NCBI GenBank assembly: GCA_007134215.1
Contig: SLLG01000147.1
Span: forward strand, 1-37,052
Reading direction: 5' to 3'
Length of the DNA stretch: 37,052 nt
Source: Opitutales bacterium
GTDB taxonomy: Bacteria; Verrucomicrobiota; Verrucomicrobiia; Opitutales; Oceanipulchritudinaceae
Part shown: positions 1 to 8,730 of the stretch, piece after piece
Layout of the letters: every line of letters starts with the position of its first letter
Numbering within the stretch: position 1 is the first letter of the stretch
Position numbers and translations under genes: made by a program
Notes under the pieces: generated by a model
What the model was told of the DNA's origin: nothing
Databases searched by the model: none
The model's input: only the letters and a program-made list of their open reading frames with translations

Positions 1-324
1 GTCGACGCGCTGCGCGTCTACCGCTCGGAGACGGCGGATCTAGCGAAGCACCCGGCGGCGCGTGATTTCCGCGAGCGCGGGGCCGACGCGCTGGTCTTCG
101 CGAGCGCCTCGGCGGTGACGGCCTTCGGCGAACAGGCGGCCCACCTCGCGCTCAAAAAAGGCGCGAAAGTGCCGCTGCTGTGCAGTTTCGGCCCGGTGAC
201 CTCGCGGCGCATGGCGGAGGCAAAGATCCCCGTCGCGGTGGAGGCGTCCACACCGGGGGTCGACGCCATGGCGGAGGCTTTGGTTGCCAAGCTGGGGGCT
301 GACCTTTTGCTGCGCGGAATATGA
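1..324 (+). CDS. hemD: Uroporphyrinogen-III synthase, C-terminal part (cut by window start)
   Basis: The reading frame is open from the first base and codes for about 107 residues. It shows the hallmarks of the end of HemD: a V-D-A-L-x-V-Y-x-S-E stretch, then a V-F-A-S-A-S-A-V-T-A-F segment matching the conserved (F/T)-x-S-x-S-(A/G)-V block, then a CSFGPVTSRRM segment and a closing A-x-x-P-G-V-D-A-M-A-E-A-L helix. HemD closes hydroxymethylbilane to uroporphyrinogen III in haem and corrinoid synthesis. Its TGA overlaps the ATG of trpF by the four bases ATGA, so the two are probably translationally coupled. Whether the missing N-terminal part is a HemC or CobA fusion cannot be seen here. Confidence 0.85.
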   Translation, partial: VDALRVYRSETADLAKHPAARDFRERGADALVFASASAVTAFGEQAAHLALKKGAKVPLLCSFGPVTSRRMAEAKIPVAVEASTPGVDAMAEALVAKLGADLLLRGI

Positions 325-983
325 ACACGCGCGTCAAAGTTTGCGGGATCACGCGCCCGGAGGACGCCCGCACGGCGCTGGAGCTGGGGGCGGACTATCT
401 CGGGGTCATAGCCTACGCCGGTTCGCCGCGCGCTGTGCCGGAGGAGCGCATGCCCGAGCTGCTGGAGGCGATTCCGCCGGGCAAGCGGGTGTTTGTCGAC
501 GTATCCACGCCGACCCACGAGTTCGAGCGCTACCTCGGCATGGGCTTTGATTTCTACCAGATCCACTTCGATCTCGATGTCGCCATCGCGACGGTGGCGG
601 CGTGGGCGGGGCTTGCCGGGCGCGAGCGGCTGTGGCTGGCACCCCGCGTGCCGGAGAATGAGGACGGCTTTCCGCAGATTATCATGGAGTTTGCCGACAC
701 GTTTCTCGCCGACACTTACAGCAAGGGCACCTATGGGGGCACGGGACGCACGGGCGACTGGCAGCGCTTTATCGACTGGACGACGCTCTACCAGCACAAG
801 TCGTGGATCCTCGCCGGCGGGCTTGCGCCGGAGAACATCGGCGAGGCCCTGCGCGCCACGGCGGCGGACGCGGTCGACGTGAACAGCGGCGTGGAATCGG
901 CGCCGGGGGTAAAGGACGCCGCCAAGCTGCGCGATTTCTTCCGGCGTGTGCGTGCATTCGATGACCAGGAGCGCGCCAGTTGA
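321..983 (+). CDS. trpF: Phosphoribosylanthranilate isomerase
   Basis: A 220-residue TIM-barrel enzyme for the third step of tryptophan synthesis, the Amadori rearrangement of phosphoribosylanthranilate. The N-terminal VKVCGITR motif carries the catalytic Cys8, the general acid Asp fits D131 in LADTYSKG, and the phosphate-binding loop is GGTG at 139-142, followed by LAGGL and VDVNSGVE near the end. The middle is divergent: the usual VQLHG is YQIHF here and the GVFVN strand reads VFVDV. The start is fixed by the ATGA overlap with hemD. No other trp gene lies nearby, so the gene travels with haem synthesis here. I am confident of the family. Confidence 0.92.
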   Translation: MNTRVKVCGITRPEDARTALELGADYLGVIAYAGSPRAVPEERMPELLEAIPPGKRVFVDVSTPTHEFERYLGMGFDFYQIHFDLDVAIATVAAWAGLAGRERLWLAPRVPENEDGFPQIIMEFADTFLADTYSKGTYGGTGRTGDWQRFIDWTTLYQHKSWILAGGLAPENIGEALRATAADAVDVNSGVESAPGVKDAAKLRDFFRRVRAFDDQERAS

Positions 984-986
984 CGG

Positions 987-1002
987 GGCCGCGGCCGCGG
1001 CC
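987..1002. repeat. 16-bp GC palindrome after trpF
   Basis: Four bases after the trpF stop there is a perfectly self-complementary 16-mer made of alternating GGCC and GCGG blocks. It could help end transcription or stabilise the mRNA end, but there is no T-run behind it. The rest of the 273-base gap up to the next gene shows no convincing coding sequence on either strand. Confidence 0.45.
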
Positions 1003-1256
1003 GGCAGCGGCGGGGAGACTGGGGCGGACGGTGCCACCGCCGCCCCGGTGTTCGGCGGATTGCTCGATCTCGAGGGGGAACAGGTCCATGGGCGCGGCTG
1101 CAATCCCGCCACGCAGAGTATCGCGGGGTTTGCCTCGATGTATTTGCTCTTCGGCGATTCTCTCCCGCGGTTTCTGCGCGACGACACATTTTCGCGGTGA
1201 GGCCGGGAGTGGATTTGGATTTGCCGGGGCGGCGGGTCGTGCGCGAGGGTGGGGGA

Positions 1257-2369
1257 ATGCTTCCGTGGTTCAATGAAGGCCGGTTCCCGCTTGTTCTCGC
1301 CCCGATGGCGGGCTTTACGGACGTGGTTTTCCGTGAACTCTGCAAGCGCGAGGGGGCGGACGTACTCGTCTCCGAGTTTGTTATGGCCAACCGCTTTCTC
1401 GACCCGGACGGAGAGGTGAACGCTTGGGAGACGGTCGACTTCACGGAGGCGCAGCGGCCCATGGGCGTGCAGCTCTTCGGCAGCGACGGGTCGAAGATGG
1501 GCGAGGCAGCGCGGCGCATCGTAGACCGGCTTGCACCCGACTTCATCGACCTGAATTTCGGCTGCCCCGCGCCCAAGGTGGTGGACAACTGCGCGGGCAG
1601 CTCGCTGTTGCGCGATCTGCCGCGGCTGGCGTCGGTCGCCCGCGGCGTGGTCGGGGCCGTCGGCGCGCGCGTGCCGGTAACGGCAAAGATCCGTATCGGA
1701 TGGGACGACCGCAGCATCGTCGCCACGGAGGCCGCCCGTCTCCTCGAGGGCGAGGGTATCGGTGCGCTCACAGTCCACGGACGCACGAAGGTGCAGGGTT
1801 ACCAGGGAGCCGCGCGCTGGGATGTGATCGAATCGGTGGCGGCGGCGGTCGGCATCCCGGTCGTGGGCAATGGCGGTATCGAATCGGCGGAGGATGTCGC
1901 GGACCGCCTGCCGTCGACAGGCGTGCGCGGCTTCATGGTGGGACGCGCCGCGCTCGGCTATCCTTGGATTTTCCGTGAAATCAAGGGGTATCTGGAGACG
2001 GGCACCGTCCCTCCTGAACCGCCGCTGGAGGAGCGCTGGGCGACGATCCTCTGGTATTGCGACACCCTCATGCGCCACACGCTGCGCCCCGGTCGCTGGG
2101 ACCGCCTGCAATGGATGCGCGCGCGGCTCAAGAGCTTCACAAAGCGCATGCCGGGCTGCCGCAGGCTGCGTCCCGCCCTTGACCGCGTGGAGACGTATGA
2201 CGACCTGCGCGCGCTCGCCGCGGACTACCTCGGGGACCGCGGCGCCGATCTCGCCGCCTTTGCCGACAGCGTGGAGCAGTCGCGCGGCGCCCTCGCCACG
2301 CACCACGCTCCGCGGGCGGGAGCGTCGGCCGAGTTGCACGCTTCAGCCGCCGAGGCCCATGGCCATTAG
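1257..2369 (+). CDS. dusB: tRNA-dihydrouridine synthase (DusB-like)
   Basis: A 370-residue FMN-dependent enzyme that reduces uridines in the tRNA D-loop. Visible motifs are LAPMAGFTD at the start of the barrel, LNFGCPAPKV with the catalytic Cys103, VTAKIRIGWDD, LTVHGRTKVQGYQG, VVGNGGI and GFMVGRAALGYPWIF, in DusB/NifR3 order, then a helical tRNA-binding C-terminal domain. The start at ATG 1257 is preferred over an in-frame start 60 bases upstream because GAGGG lies 7 bases before it and the encoded MLPWFNEGRFPLVLAPM begins as the family does. After the catalytic Cys the usual Gly-Gly/Gly-Ala region reads DNCAGSSLL. The last 27 bases overlap the convergent gene on the other strand. Assignment to the DusB branch is less sure than the Dus family. 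Confidence 0.9.
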   Translation: MLPWFNEGRFPLVLAPMAGFTDVVFRELCKREGADVLVSEFVMANRFLDPDGEVNAWETVDFTEAQRPMGVQLFGSDGSKMGEAARRIVDRLAPDFIDLNFGCPAPKVVDNCAGSSLLRDLPRLASVARGVVGAVGARVPVTAKIRIGWDDRSIVATEAARLLEGEGIGALTVHGRTKVQGYQGAARWDVIESVAAAVGIPVVGNGGIESAEDVADRLPSTGVRGFMVGRAALGYPWIFREIKGYLETGTVPPEPPLEERWATILWYCDTLMRHTLRPGRWDRLQWMRARLKSFTKRMPGCRRLRPALDRVETYDDLRALAADYLGDRGADLAAFADSVEQSRGALATHHAPRAGASAELHASAAEAHGH

Positions 2370-2825
2370 GCCGCCGACCAGACCCACGGTGAATCCGTAG
2401 GCGGAGTGCCCCGCCACGTAGACGAGCCCGACCGCGAAGGTCACGTTGTCGCTCCGGTTCTCCGTGCGCGGGTGGACGTCGCGCACCAGATACATGAGCA
2501 GGATACTGACAAAGATACCGTGCGCGAGGCCGAAGCCGAGGCCGATCGGCACGGCGGAGGGCATGGAAACGCCGTTGATCGACTGGAGACCCCAGAGGTA
2601 GAGCAGGCCGAAGACGACACCGCAGCCCAAGTGAACCGCCGTGCCCGCCGCCGCGCTGTCGCCGCCGCTGCGCGTGAGCAGGCTGCCGATGACTCTTGTC
2701 ATGTCGACAGGCGTGGCGTGTTTTTGCGAGAGTACTCGCATCAGCGAATTCATGGCGAGACCGCCGGCCAGACCGGCGACCAGAGCGGTGGCAAGAAAGG
2801 GAAGGAGTGGAAGGCTGTCGTTCAT
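2343..2825 (-). CDS. Small multi-pass membrane protein, function unknown
   Basis: A 160-residue protein with about four hydrophobic helices (near residues 8-30, 60-80, 88-112 and 128-157), rich in Gly and Ala, with a short charged loop VRDVHPRTENRSDN between helices three and four. I do not recognise the family. It reads against the dusB-like gene and the two 3' ends overlap by 27 bases. Upstream, between its start and mutL, lies a short AT-richer stretch (about 2838-2878) that could hold its promoter. Strong helix spacing and the absence of charged residues inside helices support a real coding sequence rather than a shadow frame. Confidence 0.75.
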   Translation of the reverse strand: MNDSLPLLPFLATALVAGLAGGLAMNSLMRVLSQKHATPVDMTRVIGSLLTRSGGDSAAAGTAVHLGCGVVFGLLYLWGLQSINGVSMPSAVPIGLGFGLAHGIFVSILLMYLVRDVHPRTENRSDNVTFAVGLVYVAGHSAYGFTVGLVGGLMAMGLGG

Positions 2826-2955
2826 TGTTTCAAGGGTCGAATAAAGCGCCTTTTAACGCAAATTAAAGCCTCTAATCACCGGGAGCCGTCATTTCGCGGC
2901 CGGCGCCGCGGATTTGGTCTTTCGTCCGGCGGCGCGAGCATGCACAGTCCCTGCA

Positions 2956-4836
2956 ATGGGCCGGATCCTCAAGTTACCCGACCACGTGGCCAACCAGATC
3001 GCCGCCGGCGAGGTGGTGGAGCGGCCCGTCGCCGTGGTCAAGGAGCTGGTCGAAAACGCGCTCGACGCCGACGCCCGCTCCATTGAGGTGGAGTTCCGGC
3101 GCGGCGGCAAGGCCTACATCCGCGTGGCCGACGACGGCACGGGAATGGACGCCGAAGACGCCCGCGCCTGCCTCGAGCGGCACGCCACCTCGAAAATCCG
3201 CGAAGCGCGCGACCTTCTGCGGGTGGGGAGCTTCGGCTTCCGCGGGGAGGCGCTTCCGAGCATCGCGAGTGTGTCAAGGTTCCGTCTGCGCACGCGCCTG
3301 CGGGGGGCGGGGGAGGGGATCGAGATAACGATGTCCGGCGGGGCCGCGCCCTCCGCGCGGTCGTGCGGCATGCCCGAGGGAACGGTGGTCGAGGTCGCCC
3401 ACCTCTTCAACACCGTGCCCGCGAGGCGCAAGTTTCTCAAGACCGACCGCACCGAATCCGCCCACATTGTCCAGCTGTGCCGGCTCCTCGCCGTGGCCCA
3501 CCCGGAGGTCGGGTTCACGCTCATCGAGGACGGGCGCACGGTCTTTCAGTCGCCTGCCTGCGAATCGCGCGCGGCGCGCGTGGCGGAGGTATTCGGGCGG
3601 CGCACGGCGGGTGACCTCATGCCCCTCGAGGCGACCGGAGAAGACGGCTGGCGGATCGACGGCCTCGTCGCCCTGCCGGGGCGGGGCCGCTCCACCCGCG
3701 CCGAGATGGCCTGCTACGTGAACCGGCGGCCTGTCGACAGCCGCCTCCTCAACTTCGCCCTCATCGAGAGCTACCACACTTACCTGCCGCGCGGGCGCTA
3801 CCCCGTGGCCTTCCTCTTTCTCGACGTCCCGAGCGATATCGTGGATGTCAATGTCCATCCGGCGAAGCGCGAAGTTCGTTTCCGCGACGAAGGAGCCGTC
3901 CGCCGGTTCGTCATGGAGGCGCTCCTCGCCCGCCTGCGCCAGGCCGCCCGCAAACCGCTCGAGCCAGCCGCGCACGTCGGCGGGCCGCCGGGCTCCGGTG
4001 GTGATGCGGACCGGGCGTCCGCGCCGTCCCCTCCTCCGTCTCCGCGGCCGTTTGCCGGCGGCCCTCCGTCGACCCCGCCCGCGAAAACCGCGCCGGCATC
4101 GGCGGCGGACGCGTCCGCCGGCCCCGCGCCCCGCCGCGAGGCTCCGTCCCCGTCCGCAGAGCCCCCTGCCGCGGCATCGTCGGCACCGCCCCCCGCTTCG
4201 GCGACCGCGCCGCCTGCCGCCGGCGGACGCCGCACGGGCTGGCGCCTGATCGGCTTCCTGCACGAGCGCTTCGCCCTGTGGGAGACGCGCGAAGGGCTCG
4301 TCCTCATGCACGTGCAGGCGGCGTGGGAGCGCGTGTGGTTCGAGGACATCCTCCGCAACCTGCGCAGTTCCGGGGCGGTGCGGCAGGGGCTGCTTTTTCC
4401 CGTCCTCATGGAACTCGACCCCGTCGTCTCCGACCTTTTGGAGGCCGTCGCACCGCTTTTCGAGGGGATGGGTTTCGAGGTGGAACCCTTCGGCCGCCAT
4501 GTCTTCCGCCTCTCCGCCGTGCCCGACTGGTTCAGCCCCGAGGAGGGTGAAGGTTTTCTGCGCGACGCCCTCGCCCTTATGCGGGAGCGCGGCTGGTCGT
4601 CGCCCGAGGGCGACGACGTGCGCACCGGCGTCGCGCGGCTCGCCGCCCGCCGCGCCGCCCGGCGGATGGCGCGCGTCGAGCGCGACGGCGTCGACGCCCT
4701 CCTGCCGCGTCTCCTCGCCTGCCGAGATCCGCTCGTCGACACCCGCGGCCGCGCCACTTTCGTCGAATACCGCTCCGGCGAACTCGAGCGCCGCTTCGGC
4801 ATCCGCGCCGATGCCGTTCCCTCCGCCCGCGGCTGA
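2956..4836 (+). CDS. mutL: DNA mismatch repair protein MutL
   Basis: A 626-residue MutL. The N-terminal GHKL ATPase (about 1-330) has [10 protein letters not shown], the catalytic Glu/Asn region [48 protein letters not shown] and VNRRPV. A Pro/Ala-rich linker follows (about 350-425), then the C-terminal dimerisation domain. The start at ATG 2956 gives [14 protein letters not shown], the family's usual beginning; an upstream in-frame start would add 14 odd residues. In the C-terminal domain the segment aligned with the endonuclease metal site DQHAxxExxxxE reads [13 protein letters not shown] (from about residue 451): both Glu remain but the D-Q-H are replaced. The later CPHGRP motif is also lost (DTRGRA, near 595). 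The protein may therefore have lost nicking activity. Confidence 0.95.
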   Translation: MGRILKLPDHVANQIAAGEVVERPVAVVKELVENALDADARSIEVEFRRGGKAYIRVADDGTGMDAEDARACLERHATSKIREARDLLRVGSFGFRGEALPSIASVSRFRLRTRLRGAGEGIEITMSGGAAPSARSCGMPEGTVVEVAHLFNTVPARRKFLKTDRTESAHIVQLCRLLAVAHPEVGFTLIEDGRTVFQSPACESRAARVAEVFGRRTAGDLMPLEATGEDGWRIDGLVALPGRGRSTRAEMACYVNRRPVDSRLLNFALIESYHTYLPRGRYPVAFLFLDVPSDIVDVNVHPAKREVRFRDEGAVRRFVMEALLARLRQAARKPLEPAAHVGGPPGSGGDADRASAPSPPPSPRPFAGGPPSTPPAKTAPASAADASAGPAPRREAPSPSAEPPAAASSAPPPASATAPPAAGGRRTGWRLIGFLHERFALWETREGLVLMHVQAAWERVWFEDILRNLRSSGAVRQGLLFPVLMELDPVVSDLLEAVAPLFEGMGFEVEPFGRHVFRLSAVPDWFSPEEGEGFLRDALALMRERGWSSPEGDDVRTGVARLAARRAARRMARVERDGVDALLPRLLACRDPLVDTRGRATFVEYRSGELERRFGIRADAVPSARG

Positions 4837-4999
4837 CCCCGCTGCCGGCGGACAATCCGTCCGCCCGGCCCACCGCCGCCCGGATACCTGCACGAGCGGC
4901 GGTCCGGACAAACACCTTCGCCCGTGCTTGGATAAATCAATGTCGCGGAGCGGCGGGCGTGCGTGGGAGAACCTTGCGCCACCGCGGCAAAGAATACGC

Positions 5000-5027
5000 T
5001 TCACAGTGGAACGGGCCGTGCTAGTGT
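5000..5027 (+). promoter_or_regulatory. Possible sigma-70-type promoter for glgP
   Basis: In the 250-base gap between mutL and glgP, TTCACA (5000-5005, five of six matches to the -35 consensus) is followed after 16 bases by TAGTGT, a poor -10. It would place the start of transcription about 50 bases before glgP. This is a weak pattern match only. Confidence 0.25.
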
Positions 5028-5086
5028 CATCGGTCGCGTTGAGGACCCGGTGTCTTCGGCGAATGCCAACCACTTTACACAAACGT

Positions 5087-7642
5087 ATGACTGCCAGAAA
5101 AAACAACCGCGCCTCTGCCCGCAAGGGAACCGGCAAGGGGCAGAAGTCCGCCCCGCCCGCAGCCGGAAACGGGGAACCGTGCAACTTCTACAAGTTTAAT
5201 ATCTGCGAGACGGTTGAGGGCTTCAAGACCTCCGTCCTCAACCACCTCAAGTTTACGCTCGCGCGCGACGTGAACTCCGCGTCGCCGCGCGACTGGTGGA
5301 TTGCCACCTGCCACGCCGCCCACGACCGCATCCTCGAGCGCTTCATCACGACGATGAAGAAGCACAACGAGGACAACGTGCGGCGCGTCTACTACCTGAG
5401 CCTCGAATACCTCATGGGGCGCATGTTCGACAACAACCTGTGGAACGCAGGCCTGCGCAAGCTCGCCGCCGAAGCGCTGGACGAGCTGGGGCACGACCTC
5501 GAGGTACTGGCGGAGGAGGAAGACGACATGGCGCTCGGCAACGGTGGCCTCGGCCGGCTCGCGGCGTGTTTTCTCGACTCCCTCGCGACGATGGAGTATC
5601 CAGCCGTCGGTTACGGGATTTACTACGAGTTCGGGCTCTTCGAGCAGCAGTTCCAGAACGGGCGCCAGCACGAGATGCCCGACCCGTGGCGCAAGTTCGG
5701 CACGCCGTGGGAGATCGTCCGCCCGGTGTACTGCCGGCGGGTGCGGCTCTACGGACGTGTCGAGATGAATTTCGACGACAAAGGCAACCCGCGTCCGTCG
5801 TGGGTCGACACGCACGATCTCATCGGGTTGCCCTACGATATCCCGATCTGCGGTTACGGCGCGGATACGGTGAATTTCCTGCGCCTGTGGGAGGCGCGGG
5901 CGAGCGAGGAGTTCGACCTCAAGGTCTTCAACGAGGGGGGCTACGTGGACGCCGTGCGGCAGAAGGCCGTCGCGGAGACCATCTCCAAGGTCCTTTACCC
6001 GAACGATTCCTCCGAGGCGGGCAAGGAACTGCGTCTTGTGCAGCAATACTTCTTTGTCAGCTGCAGCTTGCAGGATATCATCCGTCGCTGGCGGAAAAAC
6101 AACGGTGACTGGAATACCTTCCACGAAAAAGTCGCGATCCAGCTCAACGACACGCACCCTGCCATCGCCGTGGCGGAGCTCATGCGCATTTTCGTCGACG
6201 AGGCGAATCTGGGCTGGGACCGCGCGTGGAACACCGTGCGCCGGGTGTGCAACTACACCAACCACACCCTCCTGCCCGAAGCGCTCGAGCGCTGGAGCGT
6301 CCCGCTCTTTGAGAATGTGCTGCCGCGCCACCTCCAGATCATCTACGAGATCAACCGCCGTTTTCTGGAAGAAGAGGTCGAGGCGCAGTGGCCGGGCGAC
6401 GGAGAGATGAAGAGCCGCCTCTCCATCATCGAGGAAGGAAATCCCAAAATGATCCGCATGGCCTACCTCGCCGTCGTTGGCAGCCACCGGGTCAACGGGG
6501 TGGCGGCGTTGCACACCAAGCTTCTCAAGCAGAATCTGTTCTCCGACTTCGACCAGCTCTATCCCGGCAAGATCGAGAACAAGACCAACGGGATCACCCC
6601 GCGGCGATGGCTCCAGGGCTGCAACCCGCGCCTCGCTTCCCTCATCACGGAGACAGTGGGCGACGGATGGCAAAAAGACCTCAGACGGCTGCGCGGACTA
6701 GAGAAGTTCGCAGATGACGCGGGCTTCCAGGAGCGTTTCATGGAGATCAAGCGCGTCAACAAGGTCGACCTCGCCGCGATCATCGCGGAGACTACGGGCA
6801 TCAAGGTCTCGCCCGACGCGATGTTCGACGTGCAGATCAAACGGCTGCACGAATACAAGCGGCAGCACCTCAACCTTCTGCACATCCTTCACCTCTACCG
6901 CACGATCCTCCAGAACCCGGAGGCCGATATCCAGCCACGCGTCTTTGTCTTCGGGGCGAAGGCGGCGCCGGGCTACGCCCTCGCCAAGACGATTATACAC
7001 GCGATCAACGCTGTCGGTTTCCAGATCAACAACGACCCGCGCGTCGGCGACCGACTCAAGGTGGCTTTCCTTCCCAACTACCGGGTCACCCTCGCCGAAA
7101 GCATCATTCCGGCGGCCGATTTGAGTGAGCAGATTTCCACCACCGGCAAGGAAGCCAGCGGCACCGGCAACATGAAATTCGCCCTCAACGGCGCGCTGAC
7201 CATCGGCACGCTCGACGGGGCCAACGTCGAGATCCGCGAGGAAGTCGGCGACGAGAATATCTTCATCTTCGGCCTCACGGTGGACGAGGTCGAGGCGTGG
7301 CGGGAGCGAGGCTACAATCCTTACGACGTCTACTTCGGGAACGAGGAGCTGCGCACCCTTGTCGACTGGGTCGGGTCCAACGCCTTCGCCCAGGACGAAC
7401 CCGGGGCGCTCGCGCCGTTGCGCCACAGCATGCTCGACGGCGGCGATCCCTATTTCGTCCTCGCCGATTACCAGAGTTACGTCGATGCGCAGCGCGAGGT
7501 CGACACCGCTTACCGCGACGCTGCCCGCTGGGCGCGCATGGCCATCCTCAACACCGCGCGGGTGGACAAATTCTCAAGCGACCGCACTATCAGCGAATAC
7601 GCCGAGAGAATTTGGAAGTTGAACGCTGTTCCGGTGCCCTAG
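5087..7642 (+). CDS. glgP: Glycogen/starch/alpha-glucan phosphorylase
   Basis: About 851 residues, the usual size for the family. It cleaves alpha-1,4-glucans with phosphate to give glucose 1-phosphate. The pyridoxal phosphate site [20 protein letters not shown] is intact, with the Schiff-base Lys at residue 697. Other family blocks are [72 protein letters not shown] and [14 protein letters not shown]. The first 30 residues are basic and low in complexity, a non-conserved extension. ATG 5087 is chosen; another in-frame ATG at 5063 would add 8 residues and neither has a clear ribosome-binding site. A DUF3108-like gene begins 14 bases downstream and may be co-transcribed. Confidence 0.96.
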   Translation: MTARKNNRASARKGTGKGQKSAPPAAGNGEPCNFYKFNICETVEGFKTSVLNHLKFTLARDVNSASPRDWWIATCHAAHDRILERFITTMKKHNEDNVRRVYYLSLEYLMGRMFDNNLWNAGLRKLAAEALDELGHDLEVLAEEEDDMALGNGGLGRLAACFLDSLATMEYPAVGYGIYYEFGLFEQQFQNGRQHEMPDPWRKFGTPWEIVRPVYCRRVRLYGRVEMNFDDKGNPRPSWVDTHDLIGLPYDIPICGYGADTVNFLRLWEARASEEFDLKVFNEGGYVDAVRQKAVAETISKVLYPNDSSEAGKELRLVQQYFFVSCSLQDIIRRWRKNNGDWNTFHEKVAIQLNDTHPAIAVAELMRIFVDEANLGWDRAWNTVRRVCNYTNHTLLPEALERWSVPLFENVLPRHLQIIYEINRRFLEEEVEAQWPGDGEMKSRLSIIEEGNPKMIRMAYLAVVGSHRVNGVAALHTKLLKQNLFSDFDQLYPGKIENKTNGITPRRWLQGCNPRLASLITETVGDGWQKDLRRLRGLEKFADDAGFQERFMEIKRVNKVDLAAIIAETTGIKVSPDAMFDVQIKRLHEYKRQHLNLLHILHLYRTILQNPEADIQPRVFVFGAKAAPGYALAKTIIHAINAVGFQINNDPRVGDRLKVAFLPNYRVTLAESIIPAADLSEQISTTGKEASGTGNMKFALNGALTIGTLDGANVEIREEVGDENIFIFGLTVDEVEAWRERGYNPYDVYFGNEELRTLVDWVGSNAFAQDEPGALAPLRHSMLDGGDPYFVLADYQSYVDAQREVDTAYRDAARWARMAILNTARVDKFSSDRTISEYAERIWKLNAVPVP

Positions 7643-7656
7643 GTCTCACGCCGCCA

Positions 7657-8613
7657 ATGGATATTGCAATGATCCCCGCCGCCGCCGGCGAGTCCGTCGG
7701 CGCGCGGCCACCGCACTCTGCCGTTCGCGCCGCGATGATCGGCACCGCTGTCCTCCTCGCCTCCGCGCAAGCCGTCGCCGGAGAAGACGAGCCGCCGATG
7801 ACCGCGCGGGACCTCACGCCCGAGGTGCTCGCCTCCATCACCGTGCCGGATCCCGACCGCGAGCTGCCCTTCATGCCCGGCGAACGCCTCACCTTCCTCA
7901 TCGGATGGAGCTTTTTCGACGTGGGCGAAGCCGTTCTTTCCATTGATGAATCCAAAGTGGGCGACGACCCTGCGCTTCTTTTCACCCTAGCAGTGAAGAC
8001 AAATGCCTTCGCCGACCGTATTTACCGTGTCCGCAACCGCACCCGCTCATGGATGGACACGCGCGCGACCACCACACTCCACTATCACAACGAGCAGTCC
8101 GAAGGCCGCCGCGAGCGCAACATCGAGTACGACTTCGACTGGGAGACGAATACCGTGCGCTACCGCAACCGCGCCGATGAAGACAACCCGGTGTACCACG
8201 ACCCCGTCGAGATTGTTCACGGCACCTTCGATCCCATGGGGATCACTTACTTTGTGCGCACGCTGCCCTTCGATGTCGGCGATCGTCTTGTCGTCCCCAC
8301 CACGAACGGTCGGGAACTCTTCATCACCGAAATCGAGGTCGCCGAGCGCGTCGAACGCAATTTCCGCCTCGGCCGCCAAAGCGCCCTCGTTCTCCAGCCG
8401 GATATCAAGGACGTCGGCGGTGTCTTCCAGCGCAGCAGCGACGCCTCCGTCACTTTCTACATGTCCGATGACGAGCGCCGTCTGCCCCTGCGCATGGAGA
8501 GCAGCGTCACCGTGGGGCGCTTCTGGGCCGAACTCGTCCGCGTCGAACGCCCCGGCGAGGAAATCGAAGAAGAGGAATCCGCCCCCCGCACCCGCCGCCG
8601 CCGCGGACGTTGA
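7657..8613 (+). CDS. DUF3108-like secreted protein
   Basis: A 318-residue exported protein. A hydrophobic segment AAMIGTAVLLASAQAVAG near residues 24-41 looks like a signal peptide with cleavage after AVA; the true start may be the ATG at 7669. The mature part begins with the pattern F-x-x-G-E-x-L-T-F-x-I-G-W and continues with repeated beta strands (VRNRTRSWMDT, FDWETNTVRYRNR, FDPMGITYFVRTLPFDVGD), matching the beta-rich envelope family DUF3108, whose role is not known. The C-terminus is acidic then strongly basic (EEIEEEE then RTRRRRGR). It follows glgP by 14 bases, so it is probably in the same transcript, though no functional link to glycogen is visible. Confidence 0.82.
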   Translation: MDIAMIPAAAGESVGARPPHSAVRAAMIGTAVLLASAQAVAGEDEPPMTARDLTPEVLASITVPDPDRELPFMPGERLTFLIGWSFFDVGEAVLSIDESKVGDDPALLFTLAVKTNAFADRIYRVRNRTRSWMDTRATTTLHYHNEQSEGRRERNIEYDFDWETNTVRYRNRADEDNPVYHDPVEIVHGTFDPMGITYFVRTLPFDVGDRLVVPTTNGRELFITEIEVAERVERNFRLGRQSALVLQPDIKDVGGVFQRSSDASVTFYMSDDERRLPLRMESSVTVGRFWAELVRVERPGEEIEEEESAPRTRRRRGR

Positions 8614-8648
8614 CCCCCCGCTCTCTTTCCGTCCCGCAGTCAATAAAT

Positions 8649-8676
8649 TTAACTCCGAGTTAAGTAACTATATAAA
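8649..8676 (+). promoter_or_regulatory. AT-rich promoter with palindrome upstream of Y1 transposase gene
   Basis: Inside a sudden AT-rich island (about 8640-8700) a perfect inverted repeat, TTAACTC-C-GAGTTAA, occupies 8649-8663. A good -10, TATAAA, lies at 8671-8676, so the palindrome covers the position expected for the -35 box. This arrangement suggests an operator, though no -35 hexamer is clear and a 7-bp repeat alone could arise by chance. Confidence 0.4.
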
Positions 8677-8730
8677 TTAATTCAAACTTAAGTATTGTTT
8701 TTGCCGAGCCGATCTGTAGCCTTCGGGGTC

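Noticed and set aside
946-1200. 84-codon frame between trpF and the dus gene
   Set aside because: No ribosome-binding site or domain, overlaps the end of trpF, and begins in low-complexity Ala/Gly codons.
18-2339. A 773-codon open frame on the minus strand across hemD, trpF and the dus gene
   Set aside because: It is the antisense shadow of three well-recognised genes in GC-rich DNA; its residues are Arg/Ala/His-rich with no domain.
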